From the NCBI RefSeq assembly GCF_011050415.1, contig NZ_DRFS01000026.1, positions 1 to 64,000 of the forward strand: 64,000 nt of DNA, read 5' to 3'. Positions 33,657 to 43,644 of this stretch are shown here, one piece after another. Numbering within the stretch: the stretch's first letter is position 1; each line of letters starts with the position of its first letter. The position numbers were made by a program, and so were the translations under genes. The stretch comes from Halomonas sp. GTDB taxonomy: Bacteria; Pseudomonadota; Gammaproteobacteria; Pseudomonadales; Halomonadaceae. The notes under the pieces were generated by a model. The model was not told where the DNA came from and did not search any database. It worked only from the letters and a program-made list of their open reading frames with translations.

Positions 33657-34862
33657 TTACGCCTCTCCCTGGGAATCAGAATCCGTGCCTACATCCAAGT
33701 CCAGCGACTTTGCTCCTCGGGGATAGGCATCCGGGTAGCGACGTATATGACGTTTTAATTGATCAAACTGGCGCTGTAGTGCTGGCGTTATATCGGCGTA
33801 GACATCGCTGATCAAACTCTCGAGCGGCTGCGATGGGCGCTTCTCTGCACGCTTCATGGTTTCCAGCACTTCACGGCGCAAGGTTTCTTGCTGAGAAGCC
33901 TCCTCCTCTTCGCTCCACCACTGCTTGTTCAATAGCCATTTTTGTAGTCGCAACAGTGGGTCTTTAGCGCGCCACACTTCCTCTTCATCTTTAGAGCGGT
34001 AGCCTGAAGGGTCATCTGATGAGGAGTGTGCAGCAAGGCGATAGCTCATGGCTTCAATTAGTACCGGCTGATTGTGTTCAACGGCAATTTTGCGTGCCTG
34101 ACGGGTCGCTTCATACACCGCCAAAACATCGTTTCCGTCGACACGAATTACATGCATGTGGTAACCAAAAGCACGTGGAGCAATACCATCAGCGGCAAAC
34201 TGTTCACTAGAGGGTGTTGAAATGGCATAGCCGTTGTTTCGACAGAAGAAGATCACGGGCACTTGATGCACTGAAGCCATGTTCAGGGCGGCGTGAAAAT
34301 CACCTTCCGACGCTGCGCCTTCACCAAAAAAGGTTAACGTGCAGTGACCGTTCCCAGCGAGTTTTTGTCCATAAGCATAGCCAGTCGCCTGAGGGATTTG
34401 CGTAGCTAAGGGAGAAGAGATCGTCATGTAATGCAGCTTACGCGACCCATAATGGATCGGCATTTGGCGGCCTTTGCCGTAGTCCAGCTCGTTGCCGAAC
34501 AGCTGATTCATGAACTCATCAATTGAAAAGCCGCGATACATCAAAGCGCCCTGCTCACGGTACTGCGCCATGATCATGTCTGCGTCATTGAGTGCCGCGG
34601 TGGCCCCCACCACGGCGGCCTCTTCACCGGTACACTGCATGTAGAAACTTAGTCGCCCTTGACGCTGGGCGGCCATCATTCGTTCATCCAAAATACGGGT
34701 GGCAAGCATTGCTTGGTAAATACGCCGAGCGTGGTCCCGCTCGAGTAGAGGTTCAATCGCGCCGCTATGCAACTCACCTTCAGGATTGAGCAGGCTAAAC
34801 GTCGGTATCGAAATTTCATCGCCAGTCATAAAGGCTGGCTGGTGCACATATTGTGTCATCAT
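33657..34862 (-). CDS. bkdA1: Branched-chain 2-oxoacid dehydrogenase E1 alpha
   Basis: Two adjacent ATGs (34862, 34859) follow AAGGA with spacers of five and eight bases; the longer upstream open frame has no signal. The 401-residue protein has the ThDP motif [15 protein letters not shown] through RNNGYAIS (about 180-214). The loop [17 protein letters not shown] aligns with the phospho-regulated loop of mitochondrial E1 alpha (RIGHHSTSDDSSAYR); Ser280 takes the place of regulated site 1. The C-terminal part also follows the mitochondrial type. It heads the order E1 alpha-E1 beta-E2-kinase. The 195 bp upstream should hold the promoter. Confidence 0.93.
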   Translation of the reverse strand: MMTQYVHQPAFMTGDEISIPTFSLLNPEGELHSGAIEPLLERDHARRIYQAMLATRILDERMMAAQRQGRLSFYMQCTGEEAAVVGATAALNDADMIMAQYREQGALMYRGFSIDEFMNQLFGNELDYGKGRQMPIHYGSRKLHYMTISSPLATQIPQATGYAYGQKLAGNGHCTLTFFGEGAASEGDFHAALNMASVHQVPVIFFCRNNGYAISTPSSEQFAADGIAPRAFGYHMHVIRVDGNDVLAVYEATRQARKIAVEHNQPVLIEAMSYRLAAHSSSDDPSGYRSKDEEEVWRAKDPLLRLQKWLLNKQWWSEEEEASQQETLRREVLETMKRAEKRPSQPLESLISDVYADITPALQRQFDQLKRHIRRYPDAYPRGAKSLDLDVGTDSDSQGEA

Positions 34863-35057
34863 TATTGTCCTTGTTTTACCCCTTTTGGGGGCAGTGTTGC
34901 TGGTATTGGCCGTTTTTGCCAGTGGATTTATCTGCCATTGACCAACACAACATCCAGGGCTACCACAACACGTAGGACAGTAACGCAGCACAAGCACTTT
35001 AGGGATGCTACTTAAGCCGCAGAGAGGCACACAAAAAGTAAGCTTGTGACGTTTTGG

Positions 35058-35831
35058 TTAGGACGTAGAAAGACGGGATCTCAGCTTACGCTGTAGCAGT
35101 TCAAACAGGCTATCAACCGTTAGCGCTAACAACGCGATGGTCAACGCACCTTGCACGACATAGGCCATATTGCCATTAACGATGCCCGCAATAATCGGGT
35201 CGCCCAAATTACTTGCGCCCATGGTTGCGCCTAGTGCGGCGGTGGCAATATTGATAGTCACCGAAGTACGAATTCCTGCCAGGATAACCGGTGCTGCAAG
35301 CGGCAGTTCGACCTGACGAAGAGTTTGTGTTGGTGTCATGCCCATTGCATGGGATGCCATTTTGATATCGGCATCGACTTCTTGTAGGCCGGTGAGCGTA
35401 TTACGCACGATGGGCAAAAGCCCATAGAGCATCAACGCCACCATAATGGGCAAGGTACCGAAGCCCAGCACGGGCACCGCCAGCGCTAAAACGGCCACGG
35501 GCGGGAACGTTTGCCCAAGGGAGGCTAATTGGCCCACCAGCGGTAAAAAATCATGGCCCCGTTCACGAGTGACAGCGATCCCCGCTAATACGCCCACCAC
35601 AATCGTGACAGCCGCTGCAACACCCACCACTAACAGATGGCGACCGAGCAGTACGTAAAACTCAGCACGCGTATAAATGACCTGGCGGGCATTGGGCTCT
35701 ATCCAACGAAACAGTGCTTCAGCGTAGGGCATCCCCATGACGCTAATCAGCAGCAAAGCGCCCCATAGCATTGGCCATAGCCACATCGGTGCCTGCTGTC
35801 GTGATTGCATAACGCTTAGCTGATCACTCAC
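35058..35831 (-). CDS. yehW: Osmoprotectant ABC transporter permease YehW
   Basis: A 257-residue permease with about six membrane segments and the BPD inner-membrane signature (EVDADIKMASHAMGMTPTQTLRQVELPLAAPVILAGIRTSVTINIATAALGA region). I place the start at GTG 35831, where GTGAGTGA overlaps the ATPase stop and AGAGG lies eight bases upstream; an in-frame TTG (35849) and ATG (35810) are alternatives. Position and size match YehW of E. coli YehZYXW, a betaine-type importer. Confidence 0.85.
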   Translation of the reverse strand: MSDQLSVMQSRQQAPMWLWPMLWGALLLISVMGMPYAEALFRWIEPNARQVIYTRAEFYVLLGRHLLVVGVAAAVTIVVGVLAGIAVTRERGHDFLPLVGQLASLGQTFPPVAVLALAVPVLGFGTLPIMVALMLYGLLPIVRNTLTGLQEVDADIKMASHAMGMTPTQTLRQVELPLAAPVILAGIRTSVTINIATAALGATMGASNLGDPIIAGIVNGNMAYVVQGALTIALLALTVDSLFELLQRKLRSRLSTS

Positions 35832-36786
35832 GTGAGCTGCCTCTATCAAACTGTGCTTCTTTAATAATTCTGCGCAGCGTTAACTCACCAATGGGTACAT
35901 CGTGCTGATCCACCACCGTAAGGCGATCACTATGGTCGCGTAGCATCATGGAGAGCGCCTGACGCAGTGAAAAATCCGCTGGAATACGCGACTGGGCAGG
36001 CAAAGTGGGGCCCATTGATGTCATGTGATCTCTAACGCGGGTTAATGCAGCTTGCTTAAGACCCCGTTCAAGTCCACCTAACAGTGACTCTACAAAGGGG
36101 TCGGCAGGATGCTGTAGCAGCGCCAGCGGTGTGCCTTGCTGGACAATACGCCCATCCCGCATCACGACTAGATGATCGGCGAGCTTAAGGGCCTCATCCA
36201 TGTCGTGAGTTACAAACAAAACGGTTTTCTGCATTCGTGCTTGTAGCTTGGCGAGTTCGTCCTGCAGCTTCTCACGGGTAATAGGATCAAGCGCACCGAA
36301 CGGCTCGTCCATCAGCAGAATGTCAGGGTCGGCAGCAAGTGCCCGCGCCACACCCACCCGTTGTGCCTGCCCACCGGAAAGCTGATGAGGATATTTATGC
36401 CCAAACTCCCCCACTGGCAAACCAAGCAACCCCATCAGCTCTTCCACCCGCGCTTGAACCTCTGCCGCAGGCCACTTGAGCAAGCGGGGCACTAAACCAA
36501 TATTGCGCGCCACGCGCCAGTGAGGGAATAGTCCGGTATGTTGGATAACGTAGCCAATTCGGCGACGAAGTTTTACCGGGTCATACGCCTCAATCGCCTG
36601 GCCATCAAGGATGATCTCACCCCCACTGTGCTCAATTAAGCGATTGATCATACGTAGGGTGGTCGATTTACCGCAACCGGAGGTGCCAACTAACGCACAA
36701 AATTTACCTTTGGGCACGCGCAGGGAAATATCATCCACCGCGATTTCTGTATCAAATCGCTTAGAGACATGGGAAAGCTCAATCAT
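35824..36786 (-). CDS. yehX: Osmoprotectant ABC transporter ATPase YehX
   Basis: A 320-residue ATPase: Walker A GTSGCGKST, signature LSGGQAQRVGVARAL, Walker B ILLMDEPFGALDP, followed by a C-terminal CBS-like region (about 240-310, with SLRQALSMMLRDHSDRLTVVDQHDVPIGELTLR) as in OpuA/ProV-type ATPases. The long open frame extends upstream through the permease gene, but the true start is ATG 36786, overlapping the permease stop by one base with GGAGG in front. Confidence 0.92.
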   Translation of the reverse strand: MIELSHVSKRFDTEIAVDDISLRVPKGKFCALVGTSGCGKSTTLRMINRLIEHSGGEIILDGQAIEAYDPVKLRRRIGYVIQHTGLFPHWRVARNIGLVPRLLKWPAAEVQARVEELMGLLGLPVGEFGHKYPHQLSGGQAQRVGVARALAADPDILLMDEPFGALDPITREKLQDELAKLQARMQKTVLFVTHDMDEALKLADHLVVMRDGRIVQQGTPLALLQHPADPFVESLLGGLERGLKQAALTRVRDHMTSMGPTLPAQSRIPADFSLRQALSMMLRDHSDRLTVVDQHDVPIGELTLRRIIKEAQFDRGSSRE

Positions 36787-37982
36787 TAATGCCCTCCAGG
36801 GCGTAGCGCTTCTGCTAAGGCACCTAGGCCGGCATCTACCACCAGAGCCATTATTAAAATCGGCAGTGCGCCAAGTAACACCATATCCATGGCGGCTTGA
36901 CCCAAACCCTGGAAAATGAAGGTACCCAGTCCGCCAGCACCAATCAGGGCCGCCACGGCAGTAAGTCCAATCGCCTGAACGGTAGTAATTCGCACCCCTT
37001 CCAAAAGTACCGGTAAAGCTAAGGGCAAGCGTACCTGCCAAAAACGCTGACCGGCGCGCATCCCCATACCTTTTGCAGCCTCTAAGGTGTCCGGGCTAAC
37101 CTCTTCAAGGGCGATATAGGTATTACGCACCATGGGAAGCAGGCTATAGGCAATCAGGGCAATTAAGGCAGGTGTTGTACCAATACCACTAACGCCTAGT
37201 TGCGCCAAAAATGGCACCTTCGCGGCTAACCAGGCAAGCGGTGCCAGCAGCAGGCCAAAAAGCGCGAGGCTGGGGATAGTCTGTAAAAAATTGAGCAGTG
37301 TAAAAGCCCCCTTCTGCAGACGAGCATAGCGACGCATCAACATAGCGAGTAGTAACCCCAACACGACACTGACACCCACTGCAATACTCACTAACCTAAT
37401 ATGCTGCCCAACGGCGGTTAAGAATTGGCGATCACGCGCTCTGAACTCTTGAACGAGCGCAAGATTATCCAACCACAAAGCCGCACATAGCCACCACACA
37501 AGCGCTACCCCAGTAAGCAAAAGCGTGGGCCAGAGACGCGTAAGATTTAACCGTAAGCGGATTTCAACTAAGCACAGCATCAGCACAAAGAGCACGACCC
37601 AATAAGCCGTGCCGATACCTAAGCGCGCCTGAGGAAGCTCTGGATCAATCAATAAGAGACCGCTGGCGATTAACCCCACCGGCATTAACGCCATTAACCC
37701 AACCACCACTGTAAGCAGAGCGCGGTAGTGAGGTAAGGTTGGTTGGCACGCAAAAAGCCCAATGGATGAAAGCAGCAACGTTATTAACACCACGCCTGGC
37801 CAGCCGAAGGCCTCTAATGCGCCATACCCAGTTCCCATCACAATGCGGTTGGGTGCCAAGCTAACTACATCAACCGTCCAAAATGCGCAAAGCATCACAA
37901 GGCTAAGACTTATGAGCACCACATTAGGGTGCTGCCCCTCCCAACGTATTCGTGGGGTGGGCAGCGCATCCAATAGCGACAT
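36786..37982 (-). CDS. yehY: Osmoprotectant ABC transporter permease YehY, with N-terminal membrane extension
   Basis: A 398-residue permease. The C-terminal 200 residues are the transport domain (with SPDTLEAAKGMGMRAGQRFWQVRLPLALPVLLEGVRI), and the N-terminal 190 residues add about five more membrane segments. YehY of E. coli is similarly long (about 385), while OpuBB-type permeases are about 220, so the length supports the Yeh assignment. It starts 3 bp after the binding-protein stop and overlaps the ATPase gene by one base. Confidence 0.88.
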   Translation of the reverse strand: MSLLDALPTPRIRWEGQHPNVVLISLSLVMLCAFWTVDVVSLAPNRIVMGTGYGALEAFGWPGVVLITLLLSSIGLFACQPTLPHYRALLTVVVGLMALMPVGLIASGLLLIDPELPQARLGIGTAYWVVLFVLMLCLVEIRLRLNLTRLWPTLLLTGVALVWWLCAALWLDNLALVQEFRARDRQFLTAVGQHIRLVSIAVGVSVVLGLLLAMLMRRYARLQKGAFTLLNFLQTIPSLALFGLLLAPLAWLAAKVPFLAQLGVSGIGTTPALIALIAYSLLPMVRNTYIALEEVSPDTLEAAKGMGMRAGQRFWQVRLPLALPVLLEGVRITTVQAIGLTAVAALIGAGGLGTFIFQGLGQAAMDMVLLGALPILIMALVVDAGLGALAEALRPGGH

Positions 37983-37985
37983 TAA

Positions 37986-38912
37986 TTAGTTATCCAGGGA
38001 ATCAAGGTAGTCGCTGGCCACTTGGGTCGGGGATAGACCGTTGACGGCAACATCCGCATTGAGCGTTTGCAGGGTAAGTTCATCGAGTGTAGCGAAAACC
38101 TCATTTAGCAGCCTTTCAATGTCAGGGTGTGCTTCCAATATGCTTTCCCGCACTACAGGGGCTGGCTGGTAAACGGGTTGAACGCCTTTAGTATCTTCAA
38201 GGACGACTAGGCCCAGCGCGCTTAAACCGCCATCTGTGCCATAGGTCATGGCGCCATTAACACCACTGGTTTGCTGAGCAGCAGCCCGCATGGTGGCGGC
38301 GGTATTGCCACCAGAGAGAACTAACAGTTGATCATCGCTTAATTCAAAGCCATAGGCTTCTTGAAAAGCTGGCAGCGCCTGAGCCGATTCGACGAACTCA
38401 GCGCTTGCGGCAAATTTGAACTCACCACCATCAGCCAAATAAGCAGCCAAATCATCTAAGCTCACCAGATTATGCTCGGTGGCGACATCTTCGCGAATAC
38501 TCATTGCCCAGGTGTTATTAGCGCTAGCGGGCTGCAGCCAAATCAGGCCTTGTTTAGCATCATGCTCACGTACCGTTTCATAAGCCTCGTCGGCATTATT
38601 CCAGACCGTGCTGTCAGTCATATCAAAAAAGAAAGCACCATTACCGGTGTATTCTGGATAAAGGTCAATTTCGCCGGCTTCCAGAGCCGTGCGGACTACA
38701 CTGGTACCACCAAGCTGCAACCGATTTTCGGTATTAATACCATGACGTTCTAAGGTTTGAATAATCAACTCACCCAACACCGAACCTTCCGTGTCGATTT
38801 TGGATGACACCACTATCGGGTCGTTGGCACTAGCCTGAGAAACAGCAGCAACAGATAGTGCGCAAGCAATGATCAGAGGCTTAGCAATGAAGAAATTAGC
38901 TGAAAAGCGCAT
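37986..38912 (-). CDS. osmF: Osmoprotectant-binding protein YehZ/OsmF
   Basis: A 308-residue periplasmic protein. ATG 38912 has AAAGGA eight bases upstream; an earlier in-frame start lacks a site. Residues 1-29 are a signal peptide cleaved probably after QASA. The mature protein belongs to the OpuAC/OpuBC group (VVSSKIDTEGSVLGELIIQTLERHG, QLGGTSVVRTALEAGEIDLYPEYTGNG). The ligand is probably glycine betaine or a related solute; E. coli YehZ binds it weakly. It is the first gene of osmF-yehYXW. Confidence 0.9.
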   Translation of the reverse strand: MRFSANFFIAKPLIIACALSVAAVSQASANDPIVVSSKIDTEGSVLGELIIQTLERHGINTENRLQLGGTSVVRTALEAGEIDLYPEYTGNGAFFFDMTDSTVWNNADEAYETVREHDAKQGLIWLQPASANNTWAMSIREDVATEHNLVSLDDLAAYLADGGEFKFAASAEFVESAQALPAFQEAYGFELSDDQLLVLSGGNTAATMRAAAQQTSGVNGAMTYGTDGGLSALGLVVLEDTKGVQPVYQPAPVVRESILEAHPDIERLLNEVFATLDELTLQTLNADVAVNGLSPTQVASDYLDSLDN

Positions 38913-38948
38913 TTTGAATTCCTTTTGAAGTGGGCTTTTTAACAACCG

Positions 38949-38973
38949 AGGCTCTTAACCAGTATAAGAGCCT
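38949..38973. terminator. Hairpin between cysS and osmF
   Basis: A 9-bp perfect stem (AGGCTCTTA with TAAGAGCCT) and seven-base loop, 42-66 bp past the cysS stop. Only a weak T stretch follows on the minus strand. It may end the cysS transcript or lie in the osmF leader. Confidence 0.4.
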
Positions 38974-39014
38974 TCAGCGTTGACACTATAAATGCCTTCA
39001 GCGTTTAAGCACGT

Positions 39015-40409
39015 TTAAGGTGCCTGTAACACCCAGGAAGTACCTTCTCGGGAGTCTTTTAGAATAATCCCCAGCGCCGCGAGTTCATCACGAATCGCAT
39101 CCGCCTGAGCGAAGTCTCTATTCGCTTTAGCCTCGATGCGCTGAGCAATTTTAGCTTCGATCTCGCTTTCGGTAAGCGGCATACCCTGCTGCTGAGTACC
39201 TTTTAGAAACGTTTGCGGCACCTGCTGAAGAAGCCCCAAAATCGCCCCAAGCTGTTTTAGCTCAGCCGCAAGTTTAGGCGCTTGGTCAGATTTTTCCTGC
39301 TTGGCTGTGTTGACCTCACGGGCTAGCTCAAACAACACTGCTAAAGCTTCAGGCGTGTTGAAATCATCATCCATTACCTGAGTAAAGCGTTGCCGGTGGG
39401 CCGAAGGCTCACTACTTGCGGTAGTGACGATCGCTACCCCTTCCAACGCCGTATATAAGCGCGTTAATGATTTTCTCGCCTCAGTCAACGAGTCTACCGA
39501 GTAGTTAATCGCACTACGGTAGTGGCTGGCGACCAATAAAAACCGCACTACTTCAGGATCGTGCTCGGACAGCACATCGCGAATGGTAAAGAAGTTGCCC
39601 AATGATTTGGACATCTTCTCCTGATTGACCCGTACCGCTCCAGCGTGCATCCAGGTATTAACGTAGGTTTTACCCGTGGCCGCCTCGCTTTGGGCAATCT
39701 CATTCTCATGGTGCGGAAACGTTAAATCCGGCCCGCCGCCGTGAATGTCAAAGGTGTCTCCCAAGCAGCAGGTCGACATTGCCGAGCACTCAATATGCCA
39801 GCCAGGCCGCCCATTACCCCAGGGTGACGCCCAGTGCGCCTCCCCTGGTTTTGCGGCTTTCCAGAGTACGAAGTCGAGGGGATCTTCTTTATGAACATCC
39901 ACCTCAACCCGTGCACCGGACCGCATATCGTCAAGCTGGCGGTTATTAAGCTTCCCGTAATCAGCAAATTTGCGCACACGGTAGTAGACATCGCCATTGT
40001 CAGCGGCGTAAGCAAAGCCTTTTTCAATCAGCGTTTCAATCATGGCTACGATATCAGCGATGTGGCCAGTAGCTCGCGGCTCATGGCTTGGCGGCAAAAC
40101 AAACAATCGCGCCTCATCCTCATGCATGGCGGCGATCATGCGCTCAGTCAGCGCGGTGAAGCTCTCGCCATTCTCGTCGGCGCGCTTGAGAATTTTATCG
40201 TCGATATCAGTGATGTTGCGCACGTAGTTAACGTCGTAGCCGCGTTCACGCAGATAGCGCGTGATCACATCAAAGGCGACCATAACGCGGGCGTGCCCAA
40301 GGTGACAGTAGTCATACACCGTCATGCCGCAGACATACATGCTCACTTTTCCCGCGACCAGCGGGGTGAAAGGTTCTTTGCGACGCGTCAGCGTATTATA
40401 AATATGCAT
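39015..40409 (-). CDS. cysS: Cysteinyl-tRNA synthetase
   Basis: A 464-residue class I synthetase. The HIGH-type motif CHLGHAR follows the zinc Cys in [15 protein letters not shown] and HHENE give further zinc ligands; [12 protein letters not shown] is the KMSKS loop. The C-terminal DALR helical domain is present. Length is normal. It follows glnS by 12 bp on the same strand and is probably co-transcribed with it. Confidence 0.97.
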   Translation of the reverse strand: MHIYNTLTRRKEPFTPLVAGKVSMYVCGMTVYDYCHLGHARVMVAFDVITRYLRERGYDVNYVRNITDIDDKILKRADENGESFTALTERMIAAMHEDEARLFVLPPSHEPRATGHIADIVAMIETLIEKGFAYAADNGDVYYRVRKFADYGKLNNRQLDDMRSGARVEVDVHKEDPLDFVLWKAAKPGEAHWASPWGNGRPGWHIECSAMSTCCLGDTFDIHGGGPDLTFPHHENEIAQSEAATGKTYVNTWMHAGAVRVNQEKMSKSLGNFFTIRDVLSEHDPEVVRFLLVASHYRSAINYSVDSLTEARKSLTRLYTALEGVAIVTTASSEPSAHRQRFTQVMDDDFNTPEALAVLFELAREVNTAKQEKSDQAPKLAAELKQLGAILGLLQQVPQTFLKGTQQQGMPLTESEIEAKIAQRIEAKANRDFAQADAIRDELAALGIILKDSREGTSWVLQAP

Positions 40410-40421
40410 ATGACGTTTTCC

Positions 40422-42101
40422 TTAACCCTTCTGTTTGATTTTCGCCCAGCTATCTTTCAAACCCACGGTCCGGTTAAACACCAAATGCTCTGGCGTTGAA
40501 TCATGACGATCCGCGCAGAAATAGCCGACGCGCTCAAACTGAAAGCGTGACTCAGGTAGCGCCTCGGCAAGGCTGGGTTCACCGATCGCCTGGCATACGA
40601 TTAGCGACTCTGGATTAAGGTGCTCAAGGAAATCCGCTTCTTTATCGCGATCGGGTTGCTCAACGGTAAACAGGTTGTCGTAAAGACGCACTTCCATAGG
40701 CACGCCATGGGTAGCACTTACCCAGTGAATAACGCCTTTCACCTTACGCCCTTCGGGATTTTTTCCCAGGGTATCGAAATCCACCGAGCAGTGCAGCTCG
40801 CTGATTTCTCCTGAGGCGTCTTTAATCACCTCGTCACAGCGGATCACGTAGCTATTGCGCAGGCGTACTTCTTTACCTGGTGCCAAGCGGAAAAACTTTT
40901 TGGGAGCATCTTCCATGAAATCTTCTTGATCGATGAAGAGCTCGCGAGTGAATGGCACTTTACGCATGGTCATATCTTCACGGGCGGGATGACCCGGTAC
41001 GTCGTAAATTTCTTCGTGATCTTCCGGCACATTGGTTAACACGACTTTCAGCGGGTTTAACACGCACATGGCCCGCGGGGCGTTATCTTCAAGATCCGAA
41101 CGGATAGCATGGGTCAACATGGCGATATCAACCAAGCCACCGTCAGCGCGGGTAACGCCTATCATTTCGCAGAATTTACGAATAGAGGCCGGCGTGTAGC
41201 CGCGGCGGCGCATACCCGAAATAGTTGGCATACGCGGGTCATCCCAGCCATCGACAATTTTTTCATCAACCAGTAGCTTAAGTTTGCGCTTGGAAGTCAG
41301 GGTGTAATCGAGGTTCAAACGTGCGAACTCAATCTGACGCGGCTTTGCAGGTACCGGTAAATTATTCAGGAACCACTCGTAAAGCGGGCGGTGATCTTCA
41401 AATTCAAGCGTGCAAATTGAATGCGTAATGCCTTCAATGGCATCCGACTGGCCATGGGTAAAGTCGTAAGAGGGATAAATTTTCCACTTATCCCCGGTTT
41501 GGTGGTGACTTGCGTGACGGATACGGTAAAGAATAGGATCGCGTAAATTGATATTGGGTGAGGCCATATCAATTTTAGCGCGCAGCACTTTTTCACTTTC
41601 ACCAAACTCGCCCTTACGCATACGCTCAAGCAGATCGAGGTTTTCATCCACACTGCGCTCGCGGTAGGGGCTGGCTTTACCCGGTGCCGTCAAAGTACCG
41701 CGATACTCACGAATCTCATCCGGTGAAAGGTCATCAACGTAAGCCTTGCTTTCACGAATCAGGTGCTGCGCCCAAGCGTAGAGCTGGTCAAAGTAGTCAG
41801 AGGCGAAACGCACAGGCCCGGCCCACTCAAAGCCCAGCCAGCTGACATCTTCTTTGATCGCATCGATGTATGCCTGTTCTTCTTTGGCAGGGTTGGTGTC
41901 ATCGAAGCGTAGATGACACTCGCCACCCATCTGCTCCGCCAACCCGAAATTTAGACAGATCGACTTTGCATGGCCGATATGTAAAAAGCCGTTAGGTTCC
42001 GGGGGGAAGCGTGTCACGATTTTAGTGACCTGGCCGCCCTCGATCTCGTCGCGTACTTGGTTACGAATGAAGTTCGGCGCTGGGGTGGTCTCGTTGGTCA
42101 T
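40422..42101 (-). CDS. glnS: Glutaminyl-tRNA synthetase
   Basis: A 559-residue class Ic synthetase. [20 protein letters not shown] contains the HIGH motif near residue 37; [26 protein letters not shown] carries the KMSKS equivalent and the GlnS-type specificity region. The C-terminal anticodon-binding beta barrels are present (about 340-550). It is divergent from ppiB, with 155 bp between the two starts. Confidence 0.97.
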   Translation of the reverse strand: MTNETTPAPNFIRNQVRDEIEGGQVTKIVTRFPPEPNGFLHIGHAKSICLNFGLAEQMGGECHLRFDDTNPAKEEQAYIDAIKEDVSWLGFEWAGPVRFASDYFDQLYAWAQHLIRESKAYVDDLSPDEIREYRGTLTAPGKASPYRERSVDENLDLLERMRKGEFGESEKVLRAKIDMASPNINLRDPILYRIRHASHHQTGDKWKIYPSYDFTHGQSDAIEGITHSICTLEFEDHRPLYEWFLNNLPVPAKPRQIEFARLNLDYTLTSKRKLKLLVDEKIVDGWDDPRMPTISGMRRRGYTPASIRKFCEMIGVTRADGGLVDIAMLTHAIRSDLEDNAPRAMCVLNPLKVVLTNVPEDHEEIYDVPGHPAREDMTMRKVPFTRELFIDQEDFMEDAPKKFFRLAPGKEVRLRNSYVIRCDEVIKDASGEISELHCSVDFDTLGKNPEGRKVKGVIHWVSATHGVPMEVRLYDNLFTVEQPDRDKEADFLEHLNPESLIVCQAIGEPSLAEALPESRFQFERVGYFCADRHDSTPEHLVFNRTVGLKDSWAKIKQKG

Positions 42102-42256
42102 GGTGGTGTTAATTACCTCGTGGTGGATGGCGTGCTGAGCCGTGTAGACCTAGGATACCCCTATGGCCCTTCGCGGTGCAGGACAAAACAGCTATTATAA
42201 CGTGACGCCGATGCACAGCGCCAAGGCGAACGCCTTTATTGAACAGGAATTTATCA

Positions 42257-42757
42257 ATGATCGTATTACAGACGAACCACGGTGACATCACCATCGCTCT
42301 TAACCACGAAAAAGCGCCGATTAGCGCGGCGAATTTTGAGCAGTATGTTCGCGACGGATTTTATGACGGCACCCTGTTTCACCGGGTAATTGATGGCTTT
42401 ATGGTTCAAGGCGGCGGCTTTGATAAAGATTTTGAGCAAAAGCCGACCCGTGACCCCATCGATAACGAAGCTGACAATGGCTTAAAAAACACCATCGGCA
42501 CGCTGGCGATGGCTCGCACACAGGACCCACACTCTGCGACTGCACAGTTTTTTATTAATGTGGGCGACAATAGCTTTCTAGATCATAGCGGTAAAAGCCT
42601 ACAAGGCTGGGGCTACGCAGTATTTGGAGAAGTCGTTGATGGCATGGACGTTGTGAATACGATTAAAAACGTCACTACCACTCGCCGTGGCATGCACGCT
42701 GATGTTCCGGCAGAAGATGTCATCATTGAGCGCGCTTACGTAAAGGAAGCGGAATAA
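42257..42757 (+). CDS. ppiB: Peptidyl-prolyl cis-trans isomerase B (cyclophilin)
   Basis: A 166-residue cytoplasmic cyclophilin. [18 protein letters not shown] holds the catalytic arginine, and FFINVGDN and [15 protein letters not shown] are family motifs. ATG 42257 is chosen for AGGAA upstream; a TTG 18 bases earlier is the only in-frame alternative. No signal peptide. lpxH follows 13 bp later. Confidence 0.95.
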   Translation: MIVLQTNHGDITIALNHEKAPISAANFEQYVRDGFYDGTLFHRVIDGFMVQGGGFDKDFEQKPTRDPIDNEADNGLKNTIGTLAMARTQDPHSATAQFFINVGDNSFLDHSGKSLQGWGYAVFGEVVDGMDVVNTIKNVTTTRRGMHADVPAEDVIIERAYVKEAE

Positions 42758-42770
42758 CCTAGGGAGCTTT

Positions 42771-43544
42771 ATGCGCACACTGCTTGTTGCCGACCTGCAT
42801 CTAAGTAGCGATACCCCTGAGATTAATCAGGGGTTTTACCGCTATTTAGAGCACACTGCTCCTGGAGCAGACGCGCTCTATATTCTTGGTGATCTTTTTG
42901 ACGCCTGGATTGGCGATGATCTGCTTGACGCCAATACCCATCCACTTTGCGGCGTTGCCCAAGAGGTCATTCGCCATCTGCGCAGGCTCAGCAGCGATGG
43001 CACTGCTGTTTACTTGATGCACGGCAATCGCGACTTTCTGCTCGGTGAACGCTTTATCACCGCTTGTCAGGCATTTCTTCTACCTGATGTTGAGGAAGTT
43101 GAGATTCAGGGTGTGCCCGTTGTGCTATTGCACGGCGACAGTATGTGCACTCAAGATGAGGCTTATATGGCGTTTCGCCAACAGTCACGCAACCCAGAGT
43201 GGCAGGCACAAATGCTTGCCATGCCTTTGGAACAGCGTGTAGCCCTTGCGCAAAGCTTGCGCGCCCAATCAGGCGAAGCCAATGCCAATAAAGCAGAAGC
43301 GATTATGGATGTCACCCAGCAAGAGGTGGTGAGGATGATGGAGCGTCATGGTTTGACAACGATGATTCACGGCCACACCCACCGCCCAAAAGTACATGAC
43401 TTGACCGTTGAGGACGTGCCGGCCAAGCGTTACGTACTAGGTGATTGGGATGCCCAGCACGGCTGGGACATTGTCATCGAACGCTCTGACCATACGGCTC
43501 CAAGGTTGCGTCAGTTTGCCTTAACTCAGCCACCTAATCCTTAA
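42771..43544 (+). CDS. lpxH: UDP-2,3-diacylglucosamine diphosphatase
   Basis: A 257-residue calcineurin-like phosphoesterase. Metal-binding motifs appear in order: DLHLSSD, GDLFDAWIGDD, HGNRDFLLG, HGDSMCTQD and HGHTHRP. LpxH hydrolyses UDP-2,3-diacylglucosamine to lipid X in lipid A synthesis at the inner-membrane surface. The ppiB-lpxH order is common in gammaproteobacteria. It ends before a strong shared terminator. Confidence 0.95.
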   Translation: MRTLLVADLHLSSDTPEINQGFYRYLEHTAPGADALYILGDLFDAWIGDDLLDANTHPLCGVAQEVIRHLRRLSSDGTAVYLMHGNRDFLLGERFITACQAFLLPDVEEVEIQGVPVVLLHGDSMCTQDEAYMAFRQQSRNPEWQAQMLAMPLEQRVALAQSLRAQSGEANANKAEAIMDVTQQEVVRMMERHGLTTMIHGHTHRPKVHDLTVEDVPAKRYVLGDWDAQHGWDIVIERSDHTAPRLRQFALTQPPNP

Positions 43545-43561
43545 CCGATTATTCATCACTA

Positions 43562-43590
43562 AAAAAGCCGATCATTGTGATCGGCTTTTT
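43562..43590. terminator. Bidirectional terminator between lpxH and ppiD
   Basis: A 13-bp perfect stem (AAAAAGCCGATCA with TGATCGGCTTTTT) and TTG loop, 17 bp past the lpxH stop. The A and T runs at its ends let it act on both strands, so it also serves the convergent ppiD transcript. Confidence 0.9.
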
Positions 43591-43644
43591 CTTTGCCACC
43601 AAACAAGCTTTAACTAGCGGCTTTAACTGACTGACAAGCTAACC

